A stretch of DNA of 64,000 bases. Origin: an uncultured Verrucomicrobiota bacterium. Its GTDB lineage: Bacteria > Verrucomicrobiota > Verrucomicrobiia > Limisphaerales > UBA9464. Position 1 is the first letter of the stretch. Every line of letters begins with the position of its first letter. This document shows, in pieces, positions 54,951 to 62,986 of the stretch. Under the pieces are notes generated by a model. It did not search any database. It had not been told where the DNA came from and saw nothing but the letters and a program-made list of their open reading frames with translations. Both the position numbers and the translations under genes were made by a program. The stretch is from assembly GCA_903907995.1 (NCBI GenBank), contig CAIVQH010000026.1, positions 62,001-126,000 of the forward strand, written 5' to 3'.

Positions 54951-55673
54951 ATGGCCAAAGTCATCGCTGAAATGCTTGTCGAGTCCGTGAAGATGGAACT
55001 TCCGGATGTCAAAACCGTCCGCTTCCAGTGGCCCGAGGGCTACGATCCAGGCGACTTCAAGACCGGCCAGTTCATCACCGTCTACTGGCCGCACAAGATC
55101 AAGTACAAGCGCGCCTACTCGCTCAGTTCCTCCGGCCTCGACAAGGGCCACTACGAGGTGACGGTGAAACGCGACGGCAAGATGGGCACCAGCATCGTGG
55201 ACTGGGTCGAGGCCGGCGATAAGATGTTCGTCATCCCGCCGGCCGGCCGCTTCCTCCCCGTGTTCGAGCCGCCGGGCAAGCACCTCATCTGCGTGGCCGG
55301 CGGCTCGGGCGTCACGCCCTTCCGCGGCTTCGTGCGCGAGGCGACGAAGCGCAATCTCGATACGCACATCACCGTGCTCTACACGGTCAAGACGACTTCC
55401 GACATCATCTTCGAGGAGGAATTCCGCGCGCTGGAGGCGGAGAACCCGCGCTTCAAGTTCCACGTCACCTGCACCCGGCTCGCCCCGGAGCACCCGTGGA
55501 CCGGCCGTCGCGGACGCATTACGCCCGACTGGGTGAAGAGTTTCGTGACCGATCCCGCGAACACCGTGTTCTACGCCTGTGGCACCAATGAGATGGTTGC
55601 CGCCGTCGAGCACCTCGTCCTCCACGATCTGGGCCTGCCCAAGGAGCAGATGAAGCTGGAGAAATGGGGCTGA
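54951..55673 (+). CDS. Ferredoxin-NADP+ reductase-like flavoprotein
   Basis: A 240-residue FNR-family protein. The FAD domain has FKTGQFITVYWPHK and KRAYSLSSSG; the NAD(P) domain has LICVAGGSGVTPFRGFVREA and TVFYACGTNEMVAAVE. It lacks an iron-sulfur domain, so it needs an external electron partner. ATG 54951 is the natural start. The next gene begins at GTG seven bases after its stop. Confidence 0.9.
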   Translation: MAKVIAEMLVESVKMELPDVKTVRFQWPEGYDPGDFKTGQFITVYWPHKIKYKRAYSLSSSGLDKGHYEVTVKRDGKMGTSIVDWVEAGDKMFVIPPAGRFLPVFEPPGKHLICVAGGSGVTPFRGFVREATKRNLDTHITVLYTVKTTSDIIFEEEFRALEAENPRFKFHVTCTRLAPEHPWTGRRGRITPDWVKSFVTDPANTVFYACGTNEMVAAVEHLVLHDLGLPKEQMKLEKWG

Positions 55674-55679
55674 GCCTCC

Positions 55680-56033
55680 GTGACCTCCAAGGCCAAGACG
55701 GTGGAAGCGTTTCTGGCCGGACTTCCGGCTGAGAAGCGCGCCGTGCTAGAGCCCCTGCGGAAGGCCATCGGCAAGGCCGCGCCCAAGGCGTTCGAGTCCA
55801 TGGACTACGGCATGCCGTGCTGGAAGCTCGGCGAGGAAATGCTCTGCGCCCTCAACGCGCAGAAGAATTACTTCGCGTTCTACATCGGCTCGTCCGTCCA
55901 CGCGGCCTGCGCCGAACTTTTGAAGGGCCTGGATTGCGGCAAAAGCTGCATCCGCTTCAAGCGGGCGGAACAGTTGCCGCCCACTTCGGTCACGAAGCTG
56001 GTGAAAGCGCGGCTGGCCAACTGGCCGGATTGA
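55680..56033 (+). CDS. DUF1801 protein (second copy in window)
   Basis: A 117-residue protein starting at GTG 55680, TSKAKTVEAFLAGLPAEKRA. It has APKAFESMDYGMPCWKLGEE and FAFYIGSSVHAACAELLKGL, matching the DUF1801 layout and only distantly similar to the 29096 product. Function is unknown. It sits between the reductase and CHASE2-like genes with short gaps. Confidence 0.8.
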   Translation: MTSKAKTVEAFLAGLPAEKRAVLEPLRKAIGKAAPKAFESMDYGMPCWKLGEEMLCALNAQKNYFAFYIGSSVHAACAELLKGLDCGKSCIRFKRAEQLPPTSVTKLVKARLANWPD

Positions 56034-56041
56034 TTTCCGCC

Positions 56042-56908
56042 ATGTCGCCGAGTTTGAAACTATTCCTCGTCGCCGTCGCCGCAACGTCGCTTTTCCTTTA
56101 TCAAGTCATGCGACCGCAGACGTTGCCTGCGTATCGGACTGTCACGCAGCTCAACCATCACCACCCGATCTCGATCATCTATGTCGATGAGGCAAGCCAG
56201 AAGGCCCTGGGCAAGTTTCCGATCGATCGCCGCTACTTCGGCGAACTGGTAACCCGGCTGGCACCGGCGAAACCCCGCTTCGTGGTGCTGAAATTCTTCT
56301 TCACCGATCCGCGTCCGGGGGATGCGGCGCTGATCCAGGCCCTCCAGTCGGTGACAAATGTGCTCACCCAGTTCGGTGGTGTGCCCCAAGACGAAGGCTA
56401 TTCGGTGGCCCAGCTCGCCCGCTGGTCACGCGGCTCGAACACGTTTTCTTTCCCCGATTTTCCACACGCGTGGCCGCCCACACCGGAACTCGCGAAAGCC
56501 TTCACCGCCGCCGGCACGGTGAACCTGAGTGCCGACCACGGATTCAGCCTGGTCACCAGCATCCGGGGGATCGTTTACCCGTCGCTACCGCTCGCAGTGC
56601 TGGAGCAGGAGCTGGCCACGACGGCGGTTATCCATCGTGATCAAGTCACCGTCGGCAAGATCAGCGTGCCACTCAGACCGGACGGCACGTTTACCTTCGA
56701 CCTCTCGGAGCCCGGCAAGCTCTACCCGGCCTACTCGTTCGTTGAGGTGCTCGCCGGACGCGTTCCGGCCGCCACTTTCTCCAACCAGATCGTGCTCGTC
56801 TTCGCCAAAACACCGGATGCCCCGAGCTTCCAGCTCGGCTATCCGCAGCCCCATGACGCCGCCGAATTGGTGGCCGACACCATCAATACAGTTTTGAAAC
56901 AGTTCTGA
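56042..56908 (+). CDS. CHASE2-like sensory domain protein without output domain
   Basis: A 288-residue protein. An N-terminal membrane segment (LKLFLVAVAATSLFLYQVM) is followed by a periplasmic region with ISIIYVDEASQKALGKFPID, FVVLKFFFTDPRP and VTSIRGIVYPSLPLAVLEQE, which resembles CHASE2 domains. No kinase or cyclase domain follows, so it is either a stand-alone sensor or a truncated relative. Confidence 0.65.
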   Translation: MSPSLKLFLVAVAATSLFLYQVMRPQTLPAYRTVTQLNHHHPISIIYVDEASQKALGKFPIDRRYFGELVTRLAPAKPRFVVLKFFFTDPRPGDAALIQALQSVTNVLTQFGGVPQDEGYSVAQLARWSRGSNTFSFPDFPHAWPPTPELAKAFTAAGTVNLSADHGFSLVTSIRGIVYPSLPLAVLEQELATTAVIHRDQVTVGKISVPLRPDGTFTFDLSEPGKLYPAYSFVEVLAGRVPAATFSNQIVLVFAKTPDAPSFQLGYPQPHDAAELVADTINTVLKQF

Positions 56909-56932
56909 CTGCGGTTAAGCATACGCCCGCAA

Positions 56933-58084
56933 ATGGAACCGACCTCCGTGCTCAAACGCACCCCGCTCTTCGCCGCGCACCAGAAGCTCGGCGGCAAACT
57001 CATCGAATTCGGCGGCTGGGAAATGCCTGTCCAGTATTCGTCCATCGTGGATGAGCACCTGTGCGTCCGGCGCGCGGCCGGCATCTTCGACATCTGCCAC
57101 ATGGGCGAGGCCCTGGTCACCGGCCCCGGCGCGGAGGCATTCCTGAACGAGACGCTCACCAATGACATCCGCAAGCTCACGGTCGGGCTCGGCCAGTACT
57201 CCCAGATGTGCCATGCGCATGGCGGCACGGTGGACGACCTCTACGTCTATCGCCTCGCGCCGATGGAGTTCCTGCTCATCATCAACGCCAGCCGGATCGA
57301 TGTGGACGTCGCCACCTTACAGGAGCGCCTCTGCGCCTCCCCGCACCGCTCCGGCGTGATCTTCGAGAATGCCTCCGACCGCCTGGGAGCCACTGCGATC
57401 CAGGGACCGCGGGTGGCCGGCTTCATCGACGCGCTTTTTGTGGGCCCCTCCCTGGCCGGCACGACGGTAAACACCGCCAGCGAACTGAAGAAAAACCAGA
57501 TCGGCGCATGGAACTGGACCGGCCAGCGCATCTGGGTCGCCCGCACAGGCTACACCGGAGAGGATGGCTTCGAGGTCGTCGCGCCGGCCGCCCTCGTTGA
57601 GGACATCTGGTTCAAGGCGCTCGCGGCCGGACACACAGCGTGCATCCAGCCCATCGGGCTCGGCGCACGGGACACGCTGCGGACTGAGGTTTGCTACCCG
57701 CTTTACGGTCACGAACTCGATGAACAGACTTCGCCCATCGAGGCCGGCCTCGGTTTCTTTGTCTCCTTCGACAAGGGCGATTTCGTGGGCCGGACCGCGC
57801 TGCTGGAGCAGAAGACCAACGGGACGAAGAAGAAATCCGTCGCCTTCAAGATGGCCGAGAAGTCCGCCCCGCCGCGCCCCGGCTACGCAATTTTCTCCGA
57901 CGGCCAGAAGGTCGGCGACGTCGTGAGCGGCACGCAAAGCCCCTCGCTCAACCTCGGCATCGGCCTCGGCTACGTGCCGCCGGAGCTCTCCGTGCCCGGT
58001 ACCAGGATTGAGATCGAGATCCGTGGTCGCCGCTTCGCCGCCGAAGTGGTGAAGAAGCCGATCTACCGGAAATCGGTGTCGTAA
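56933..58084 (+). CDS. gcvT: Glycine cleavage system T protein (aminomethyltransferase)
   Basis: A 383-residue folate-dependent enzyme of the glycine cleavage system. Features are EFGGWEMPVQY, GIFDICHMGEALVTGP, GGTVDDLYVYR, ARTGYTGEDGFEVV and GLGARDTLRTEVCYPLYGHE. gcvH follows 142 bases downstream, separated by an inverted repeat that starts within the last codons. gcvP is not in the window. No glycine riboswitch-like sequence is seen, since the upstream gene ends 24 bases before. Confidence 0.97.
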   Translation: MEPTSVLKRTPLFAAHQKLGGKLIEFGGWEMPVQYSSIVDEHLCVRRAAGIFDICHMGEALVTGPGAEAFLNETLTNDIRKLTVGLGQYSQMCHAHGGTVDDLYVYRLAPMEFLLIINASRIDVDVATLQERLCASPHRSGVIFENASDRLGATAIQGPRVAGFIDALFVGPSLAGTTVNTASELKKNQIGAWNWTGQRIWVARTGYTGEDGFEVVAPAALVEDIWFKALAAGHTACIQPIGLGARDTLRTEVCYPLYGHELDEQTSPIEAGLGFFVSFDKGDFVGRTALLEQKTNGTKKKSVAFKMAEKSAPPRPGYAIFSDGQKVGDVVSGTQSPSLNLGIGLGYVPPELSVPGTRIEIEIRGRRFAAEVVKKPIYRKSVS

Positions 58085-58167
58085 TCCTAATCGCAATCTT
58101 CCCCTTGCTCTTGCCGAACTGCTTGAAGCGGCCTGATTAAGATTAGGATTAGGATGAAGATTACGAC
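58079..58167. repeat. Inverted-repeat element, GATTAGGATTAG-type arms
   Basis: GTCGTAATCCTAATCGCAATC (58079-58100) is mirrored by GATTAGGATTAGGATGAAGA then TTACGAC (58137-58167). The unit is GATTAG. The gcvT stop codon (58082-58084) lies inside the left arm. Confidence 0.85.
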
Positions 58168-58226
58168 ACGGCCCAGTGGAAAGCCTGATTGACCCCCGCA
58201 CGACGACCTTCCCACACTCCACCAAC

Positions 58227-58613
58227 ATGAGTTCGCAAGTGCCCGCCGATCTTCGTTACGCCAAGTCTCACGAATGGGTCCGCCTCGCCGGCGACGTGGC
58301 CACCGTGGGCATCACCGACCACGCGCAGCACGAGCTGACGGACGTGGTGTTCGTCGAGCTGCCCGCCGCGGGCCGCAAAGTGAAGGCCGGCGAAAGCATC
58401 GCCGTCGTCGAGTCCGTGAAAACCGCCAGCGACATCTATTCGCCGGTCAGCGGCGAGATCATCGCGGTGAACCAGGCCGTGGCCGACAATCCGGGCCTCG
58501 TGAACACCGCCCCTTACGCCGAGGGCCATTTCCTCCAGATCCGTCTCAGCGATCCCGCCGAGGCCGCCGCCCTGCTCAGTCCTGCCGACTACACCAAGCA
58601 GATCGGAGCGTAA
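58227..58613 (+). CDS. gcvH: Glycine cleavage system H protein
   Basis: A 128-residue lipoyl carrier with YAKSHEWVRLAGDVATVGIT, GITDHAQHELTDVVFVELP and the lipoylated lysine at about K65 in VESVKTASDIYSPVSG. It shuttles the aminomethyl group between P, T and L proteins. ATG 58227 (MSSQVPADLRY) is chosen over the frame opening at 58176. Confidence 0.96.
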   Translation: MSSQVPADLRYAKSHEWVRLAGDVATVGITDHAQHELTDVVFVELPAAGRKVKAGESIAVVESVKTASDIYSPVSGEIIAVNQAVADNPGLVNTAPYAEGHFLQIRLSDPAEAAALLSPADYTKQIGA

Positions 58614-58616
58614 CAA

Positions 58617-58752
58617 GCGGGTAGGGAAGGCGCGCTGCGCCGTCTCCGTCGCCGCGCGAAGCATCAGGCGACGGAACGAAAGCCCATCGCGCAAGCACAT
58701 CTCCACCGCCTAGACCGCACGCGGCAGAGTCCCTACCTGGACAGCCCTACCC
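58617..58752. repeat. Inverted-repeat element, CGGGTAGGG ends
   Basis: CGGGTAGGG near 58619 and CCCTACCCG near 58744 are inverted, with internal GTAGGGAAGGC/AGTCCCTACC and a GGCGCGCTGCGCC palindrome. It lies between gcvH and the convergent YacP-like gene and overlaps that gene's last codons. Confidence 0.7.
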
Positions 58753-59214
58753 GTTCCGATACCGCTGCCGCTCCTTGCGGTTGTAGGTCTTCAGGTCGAA
58801 GGCCATTTCATCCAGCGCCCCGTTGACCTGCGCGATGAACGTGGTGCAACTCGAAGCCAACCCGCCGAAGCCGATCACCGTGTCGCGCTCGGCGTGGTCG
58901 TCGGTCACCACCAACACCTCGCCAAACTCCTTCAGCCGGTAGGCGGCGCGCTCGATCAGGTCGTCCGCCGTCTTGCCGTCGCGGGAAAAGAGCACCTCCA
59001 CGTCACGGGTGGACGGCAGCTTCGCCGTGCCCGGCGCCGCGCCCTGCCCGTCGAACACGATCGTGATCGGAGTGTGCGTGGCGTCGCGGTACTGCGTGAG
59101 CCGGGTCACCAGCGCCTCCCGGGCGGCGGCGGAATGGCGCGCCATGCCCGGGGCAAGTTCAGGCCAGCCATGGAGCAGGCTGTAGCCATCGACTAGAATG
59201 CGGACCAGCGGCAC
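58747..59214 (-). CDS. NYN-domain (YacP/Rae1-like) ribonuclease-like protein
   Basis: A 155-residue protein matching YacP: RILVDGYSLLHGWPELAPGM, ITIVFDGQGA, KTADDLIERAAYRL and VLVVTDDHAERDTV, with the acidic PIN/NYN metal site. It is probably an RNA-cleaving protein, as for Bacillus Rae1. GTG 59214 (VPLVRILVDGYSL) fits the family start; the longer TTG start at 59289 is less likely. Confidence 0.82.
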   Translation of the reverse strand: MPLVRILVDGYSLLHGWPELAPGMARHSAAAREALVTRLTQYRDATHTPITIVFDGQGAAPGTAKLPSTRDVEVLFSRDGKTADDLIERAAYRLKEFGEVLVVTDDHAERDTVIGFGGLASSCTTFIAQVNGALDEMAFDLKTYNRKERQRYRNG

Positions 59215-59357
59215 AGCGGCATTCTGCCCCAGAGGCCCGGGCGCATGAAGCCGAATGCGCCGGCAAAAACCGGTCACGGACGACCGCAAGCGTTACGGGG
59301 GTGAACTCCGCAGTTCCAGCCTTGCCCCGAAAGCAACAATGCCCCAAGGCTCTGGCG

Positions 59358-59765
59358 GTGAGCTTGGAAGACCTGCAGCATATGTTTTTCTATGGGGACC
59401 ATTTCCTCGGCATTACCTGGAATGCCTGGAAAGTGGTCGGCTGGCTGGCCAACGCGGCCTTTGCCTCGCGTTTCATCGTGCAATGGTACGCCACGGAGAG
59501 GCTCCGGCAGGTCGTCGTGCCCGTCGCCTTCTGGTGGCTGAGCATCTTCGGATCCCTCCTGCTGCTGGCTTACTCCCTCTACCGACACGATTCGGTGTTC
59601 ATCTTCGCCAACGCCTTCAACTGGATCCCCTATATCCGCAACCTTGTGATCCATAAACGGCATGTGCGGGCCCACATCGAATGTCGGGTCTGCCTGAAGG
59701 TGAACCCGCCCGGCTCGCGCTTCTGCTCCGAATGCGGCAAAGGGCTGCCCCTGGCCCCTGTCTGA
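59358..59765 (+). CDS. LAB_N-domain membrane protein with C-terminal zinc ribbon
   Basis: A 135-residue protein. Residues about 15-95 match the lipid-A-disaccharide-synthase N-terminal-like (LAB_N) domain with three membrane segments: KVVGWLANAAFASRFIVQWY, VPVAFWWLSIFGSLLLLAYS and VFIFANAFNWIPYIRNLVI. The C-terminus carries four cysteines, CRVCLKVNPPGSRFCSECGK, a zinc-ribbon pattern. The start is uncertain: GTG 59358, or GTG 59301. It is probably involved in lipid or glycan handling at the membrane. Confidence 0.8.
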   Translation: MSLEDLQHMFFYGDHFLGITWNAWKVVGWLANAAFASRFIVQWYATERLRQVVVPVAFWWLSIFGSLLLLAYSLYRHDSVFIFANAFNWIPYIRNLVIHKRHVRAHIECRVCLKVNPPGSRFCSECGKGLPLAPV

Positions 59766-59791
59766 AGCATCGGTGCGAGTAGAAACCGAAC

Positions 59792-60142
59792 TTACTTCTT
59801 CGCGCCGCCCGTGGACAGGCCGGAGGACGCCAACGGCTGCAGGTTGAACCGGACCAGCACATTGCTGGCATAGGCCGGGTGGGCGGCACCAAACTTCTGC
59901 AGCTCGGTCACAATCGCCAGCACTTCCGGATTCCGCTTCTGGGCCTCGATGAAATAGGGCTTCTGAGCCTCCAACTGCCGGGCCAGCACGCGGTCGGCGC
60001 GATAGATGAAAGCGCCCAGGCCCAGGGTGATGACCAACAGGCCCCAAAGGCTGAGCCGGATCACCGAGACCAGCTGATCGACCTCGGCACGCAGCGCCTT
60101 GATTTCCGAACTGTCAGGGGAAGATTCGAGCAGGTCGTCCAT
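59792..60142 (-). CDS. Small membrane protein, unknown
   Basis: A 116-residue protein. An N-terminal acidic helix (SSEIKALRAEVDQLVSVIRL) is followed by one membrane segment (LWGLLVITLGLGAFIYRA) and a helical Gln/Glu-rich region. No family is recognised. It begins 4 bases after the preceding minus-strand gene, so they are co-transcribed and may form a complex. Confidence 0.65.
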   Translation of the reverse strand: MDDLLESSPDSSEIKALRAEVDQLVSVIRLSLWGLLVITLGLGAFIYRADRVLARQLEAQKPYFIEAQKRNPEVLAIVTELQKFGAAHPAYASNVLVRFNLQPLASSGLSTGGAKK

Positions 60143-60146
60143 GGGA

Positions 60147-60431
60147 TCAGCGGGTTGATTTCGCGGGAGCGTTGGTGGTGAGCTTGATTCCCAGGCGGTT
60201 CAGCAATGGGCTCAATGCCGTACCCACGCCGGGATTGGCCTGTCCATACTCGACCGACATGCCGACCAGCGTTTCAATGACCCGGCTGTTCTGCTGAAAA
60301 GCCGCCAATTCGTTGCTGTTCTGCTCCAGCACGCGCGCGTAGATGACGTGGTAAGCACACAGGGCGGCCAAGGCGACCGCCACCACCAGCTGACAGCCTG
60401 CAAGGAGGCCCAGAGTTGAAGTTTTTTTCAT
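60147..60431 (-). CDS. Small membrane-anchored protein, unknown
   Basis: A 94-residue protein: MKKTSTLGLLAGCQLVVAVA is a membrane segment or signal, followed by a helical region (VLEQNSNELAAFQQNSRVIE). Its layout resembles that of the next gene's product. ATG 60431 is used. It follows folK by 57 bases. Confidence 0.65.
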   Translation of the reverse strand: MKKTSTLGLLAGCQLVVAVALAALCAYHVIYARVLEQNSNELAAFQQNSRVIETLVGMSVEYGQANPGVGTALSPLLNRLGIKLTTNAPAKSTR

Positions 60432-60488
60432 GTGCGAACGCCACACAGCCTAATCCCGCCGACGCCCATTCCAAGGTTTTTCCCCGGT

Positions 60489-60995
60489 TCAGGCCAGCCG
60501 CCGGAAATCCGGATCAGGCGGCAGTCCCGCGAGCAATTCTCTCACGGTGCGCGACTGTCCCGGAAGCATCAGGCCGGGAGCGAGTTCCGTCAGGGGCTCC
60601 AGCACGAAACGACGCCGGTGGGCCCGGGGATGGGGCAGCACCAGCGCCGCCGACTCGCGTCGCTCGTCACCCCATGCGATCAGGTCCAGATCAAGCAGAC
60701 GCGACTCGTTCAGCACCTTCTTGGGCAGGCGGCCAAACTCACGCTCGGCCGCCTGAAGTTTCGCCAGCAATGACTCCGGTGTTTCACCCGGAAGCGGATT
60801 GAACAGGGCCACGGCGTTGACGAATAACGGCGAGCCGGGCGGGCAATCCACCGGCGTGCTCTGCCACAGCGAAGAACGGTGTAGCGGCCCTTCAGCCAGG
60901 CTACCGAGCCAAGCCAGAGCCGCCTGGACCTGTGCGACGGGGTCGCCGAGGTTCGATCCCAACGCCACCACCGCCTCGCCTCCGGCTGTTTTCAT
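60489..60995 (-). CDS. folK: Hydroxymethyldihydropterin pyrophosphokinase
   Basis: A 168-residue HPPK that pyrophosphorylates 6-hydroxymethyl-7,8-dihydropterin in folate synthesis. Motifs are VVALGSNLGDPVAQVQAALA, FVNAVALFNPL, ESRLLDLDLIAWG and LPHPRAHRRRFVLEPL. It starts 10 bases after dapB on the same strand. Confidence 0.95.
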   Translation of the reverse strand: MKTAGGEAVVALGSNLGDPVAQVQAALAWLGSLAEGPLHRSSLWQSTPVDCPPGSPLFVNAVALFNPLPGETPESLLAKLQAAEREFGRLPKKVLNESRLLDLDLIAWGDERRESAALVLPHPRAHRRRFVLEPLTELAPGLMLPGQSRTVRELLAGLPPDPDFRRLA

Positions 60996-61005
60996 CTGTC
61001 CTGCC

Positions 61006-61740
61006 TCACTTCAACCCCAGCACGTCCTGCATGTCGTAGATGCCCGGTGCGCGCCCGACCACCCATTGAGCCGCGCGCAGGGCGCCGTTGGCGAAGGTGT
61101 CGCGGTTGCTGGCCTTGTGGGTCAGTTCCACCCGCTCGCCATTCGCCGCGAAGATCACCGTGTGATCGCCGACCACATCCCCGCCCCGGATCGCGTGGAT
61201 GCCGATCTCGGAATCCGTGCGTTCGCCGACGATGCCATGCCGGCCGTGCCGCAGCGCCTCGGCCAACTGCACCTCCCGCACCTCGCCGAGAATCTCCAGC
61301 AAGGTCGTGGCGGTGCCGCTGGGGGCATCTTTCTTCAGCCGGTGGTGCATTTCGACCACTTCGAGATCGAAGGATGGCCCGAGAATTTCCGCCGCCTTGC
61401 GCGTGAGCCAGAAGAGGGTGTTCACGCCGGTCGAGTAGTTGGAGGCCCAGACCATCGGCACCTTGGGCGCGTGCGCCCGGATGGCCGCCTTCTCCGTCTC
61501 GGAGTGGCCGGTCGTGCCGATGACCAATGCCTTGCCCGCCGCGGCACAGGCGGCGGCCACGCCAGCTGTGGCGTCATGAAAGCTGAAGTCGATGACCGCG
61601 TCGGCCTGCGGCAGGATCACCCGCAAGTCGTCCCCCTGGTCCACCGTGGCGATCACCTGAAGTCCCGGAATGCGGGCGGCGCAGGCAATGAGTGCCTGTC
61701 CCATGCGGCCCTTGGAGCCGTTGATGATGAGTCTTGTCAT
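61006..61740 (-). CDS. dapB: 4-Hydroxy-tetrahydrodipicolinate reductase
   Basis: A 244-residue NAD(P)H enzyme of lysine/diaminopimelate synthesis. The nucleotide loop is INGSKGRMGQALI. The DapB active-site signature is EMHHRLKKDAPSGTA, and GTTGHSETEK and ASNYSTGVN are also present. ATG 61740 (MTRLIINGSKG) is the natural start. It lies 138 bases after dapA, in the order dapA-dapB-folK. Confidence 0.97.
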   Translation of the reverse strand: MTRLIINGSKGRMGQALIACAARIPGLQVIATVDQGDDLRVILPQADAVIDFSFHDATAGVAAACAAAGKALVIGTTGHSETEKAAIRAHAPKVPMVWASNYSTGVNTLFWLTRKAAEILGPSFDLEVVEMHHRLKKDAPSGTATTLLEILGEVREVQLAEALRHGRHGIVGERTDSEIGIHAIRGGDVVGDHTVIFAANGERVELTHKASNRDTFANGALRAAQWVVGRAPGIYDMQDVLGLK

Positions 61741-61878
61741 AACGTCAAAAGTACAATTGAGCGGCGATGGTGCGAAGCCAACCTGCGGCAAGCTGGGCGA
61801 CGGTGCATATGTCACCGCTGCGACCGCCCGACCCGCAGGCCGATCACCGGGTCGCGCAACGCGCCTCCCGGGCGTGCT

Positions 61879-62757
61879 TTATTTCAGCAGCCCGAGCTCC
61901 GCGATGGTCGCCTTCATGATCTCGCGCATCTTCGGCGTGGCCGGTACAAGGGGAAGGCGGACCTCGTCGGTCATCATGCCCATCAGTGCCAAAGCCGCCT
62001 TGGCCGGGACCGGATTCGTCTCGAGGAAGAGGTTCTTGAACAGCGGATAAAGGGCGGTGTGCAGCCGCAACGCGCCTTTGGCATCCCCGGCGGCGAACTT
62101 CGCCACCATGGTGCTCACCTGCTTCGGCGCGACGTTGGAAGCCACGCTGATGACACCCCGCGCGCCAACCGCCATGAACGGCAGCGTCAGGGAATCGTCG
62201 CCGCTCAGGATGACGAACTTCGGGCCGCAGGCGGCCGCGAGCTGGCTCACGCGATCGGCGTTGCCGCCGGCTTCCTTGATGCCGACAATGTTCGGGAAGT
62301 CCTTCGCCAGCCGCTGGGTGGTCTCCACTCCGATCTCGATCCCGCAGCGTCCCGGGATGCTGTACAGCAGGATGGGCAGCTTGGTCGCCGTGGCGATGGC
62401 CTTGAAGTGCTGGTAAACGCCTTCCTGCGACGGCTTGTTGTAATACGGGGCGACCTGCAGCGAACCGTCGGCCCCGACGGCCTCGGCCTTCCTGGTCAGC
62501 TCGATGGCCTCCTTCGTGGAGTTGGCGCCGGTGCCCGCGACCACCTTGACCTTGCCGCCGGCGAACTTCACCGCCAGCTCGACGACCCGGATGTGCTCAT
62601 CGTAGTCGAGCGTGGGCGACTCGCCGGTGGTGCCCACCGGCACAATGCCGTCCACACCACCCTTGATCTGCGATTTGACCAGCTTCTCGAGTGCGGCCTC
62701 ATCAAGCAGGCCGTTTCGGAAGGGCGTGACAATCGCGGTATAGGTGCCGGTAAACAT
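61879..62757 (-). CDS. dapA: 4-Hydroxy-tetrahydrodipicolinate synthase
   Basis: A 292-residue TIM-barrel aldolase that condenses pyruvate with aspartate semialdehyde. Features are GTYTAIVTPFRNG, VGTTGESPTL, Tyr132 in LYSIPGRCG and the Schiff-base Lys161 in NIVGIKEAGGN. ATG 62757 is used. The upstream region is an inverted repeat. Confidence 0.97.
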   Translation of the reverse strand: MFTGTYTAIVTPFRNGLLDEAALEKLVKSQIKGGVDGIVPVGTTGESPTLDYDEHIRVVELAVKFAGGKVKVVAGTGANSTKEAIELTRKAEAVGADGSLQVAPYYNKPSQEGVYQHFKAIATATKLPILLYSIPGRCGIEIGVETTQRLAKDFPNIVGIKEAGGNADRVSQLAAACGPKFVILSGDDSLTLPFMAVGARGVISVASNVAPKQVSTMVAKFAAGDAKGALRLHTALYPLFKNLFLETNPVPAKAALALMGMMTDEVRLPLVPATPKMREIMKATIAELGLLK

Positions 62758-62848
62758 AACGAAAACGGGCCGGAACATCGGCAACGCGGGACGCTTTGGA
62801 AAGGGATTTTGTGCCGGGGCCTTCCGGCGGGGTCCACGGGGAGAGAGT

Positions 62849-62931
62849 GCATCTGGAAAACAGGAAAGCAGGAAGAAGGCGGAAACAGGCCTTCCTCTCC
62901 TTTCCAGTGTTCCTGTTTTCCAGATTCAATC
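62849..62931. repeat. Inverted-repeat element, GGAAAACAGGAAA family
   Basis: The left arm (62850-62875) has CTGGAAAACAGGAAAGCAGG. The right arm (62898-62931) has CCTTTCCAGTGTTCCTGTTT followed by TCCAGATTCAATC. It lies between the divergent dapA and GDSL lipoprotein genes. Confidence 0.8.
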
Positions 62932-62986
62932 TTCCCCGTCCATCTCGCCGGTTGAGCTGCAGCGGTCTCGGGGCCATGCTCCGCTC

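Noticed and set aside
56909-56932. Glycine riboswitch before gcvT
   Set aside because: The gap is only 24 bases, too short, and the leader would lie inside the preceding gene.
60799-62955. 718-residue plus-strand open frame
   Set aside because: It runs antisense across folK, dapB and dapA, which are certain genes; no domain is present.
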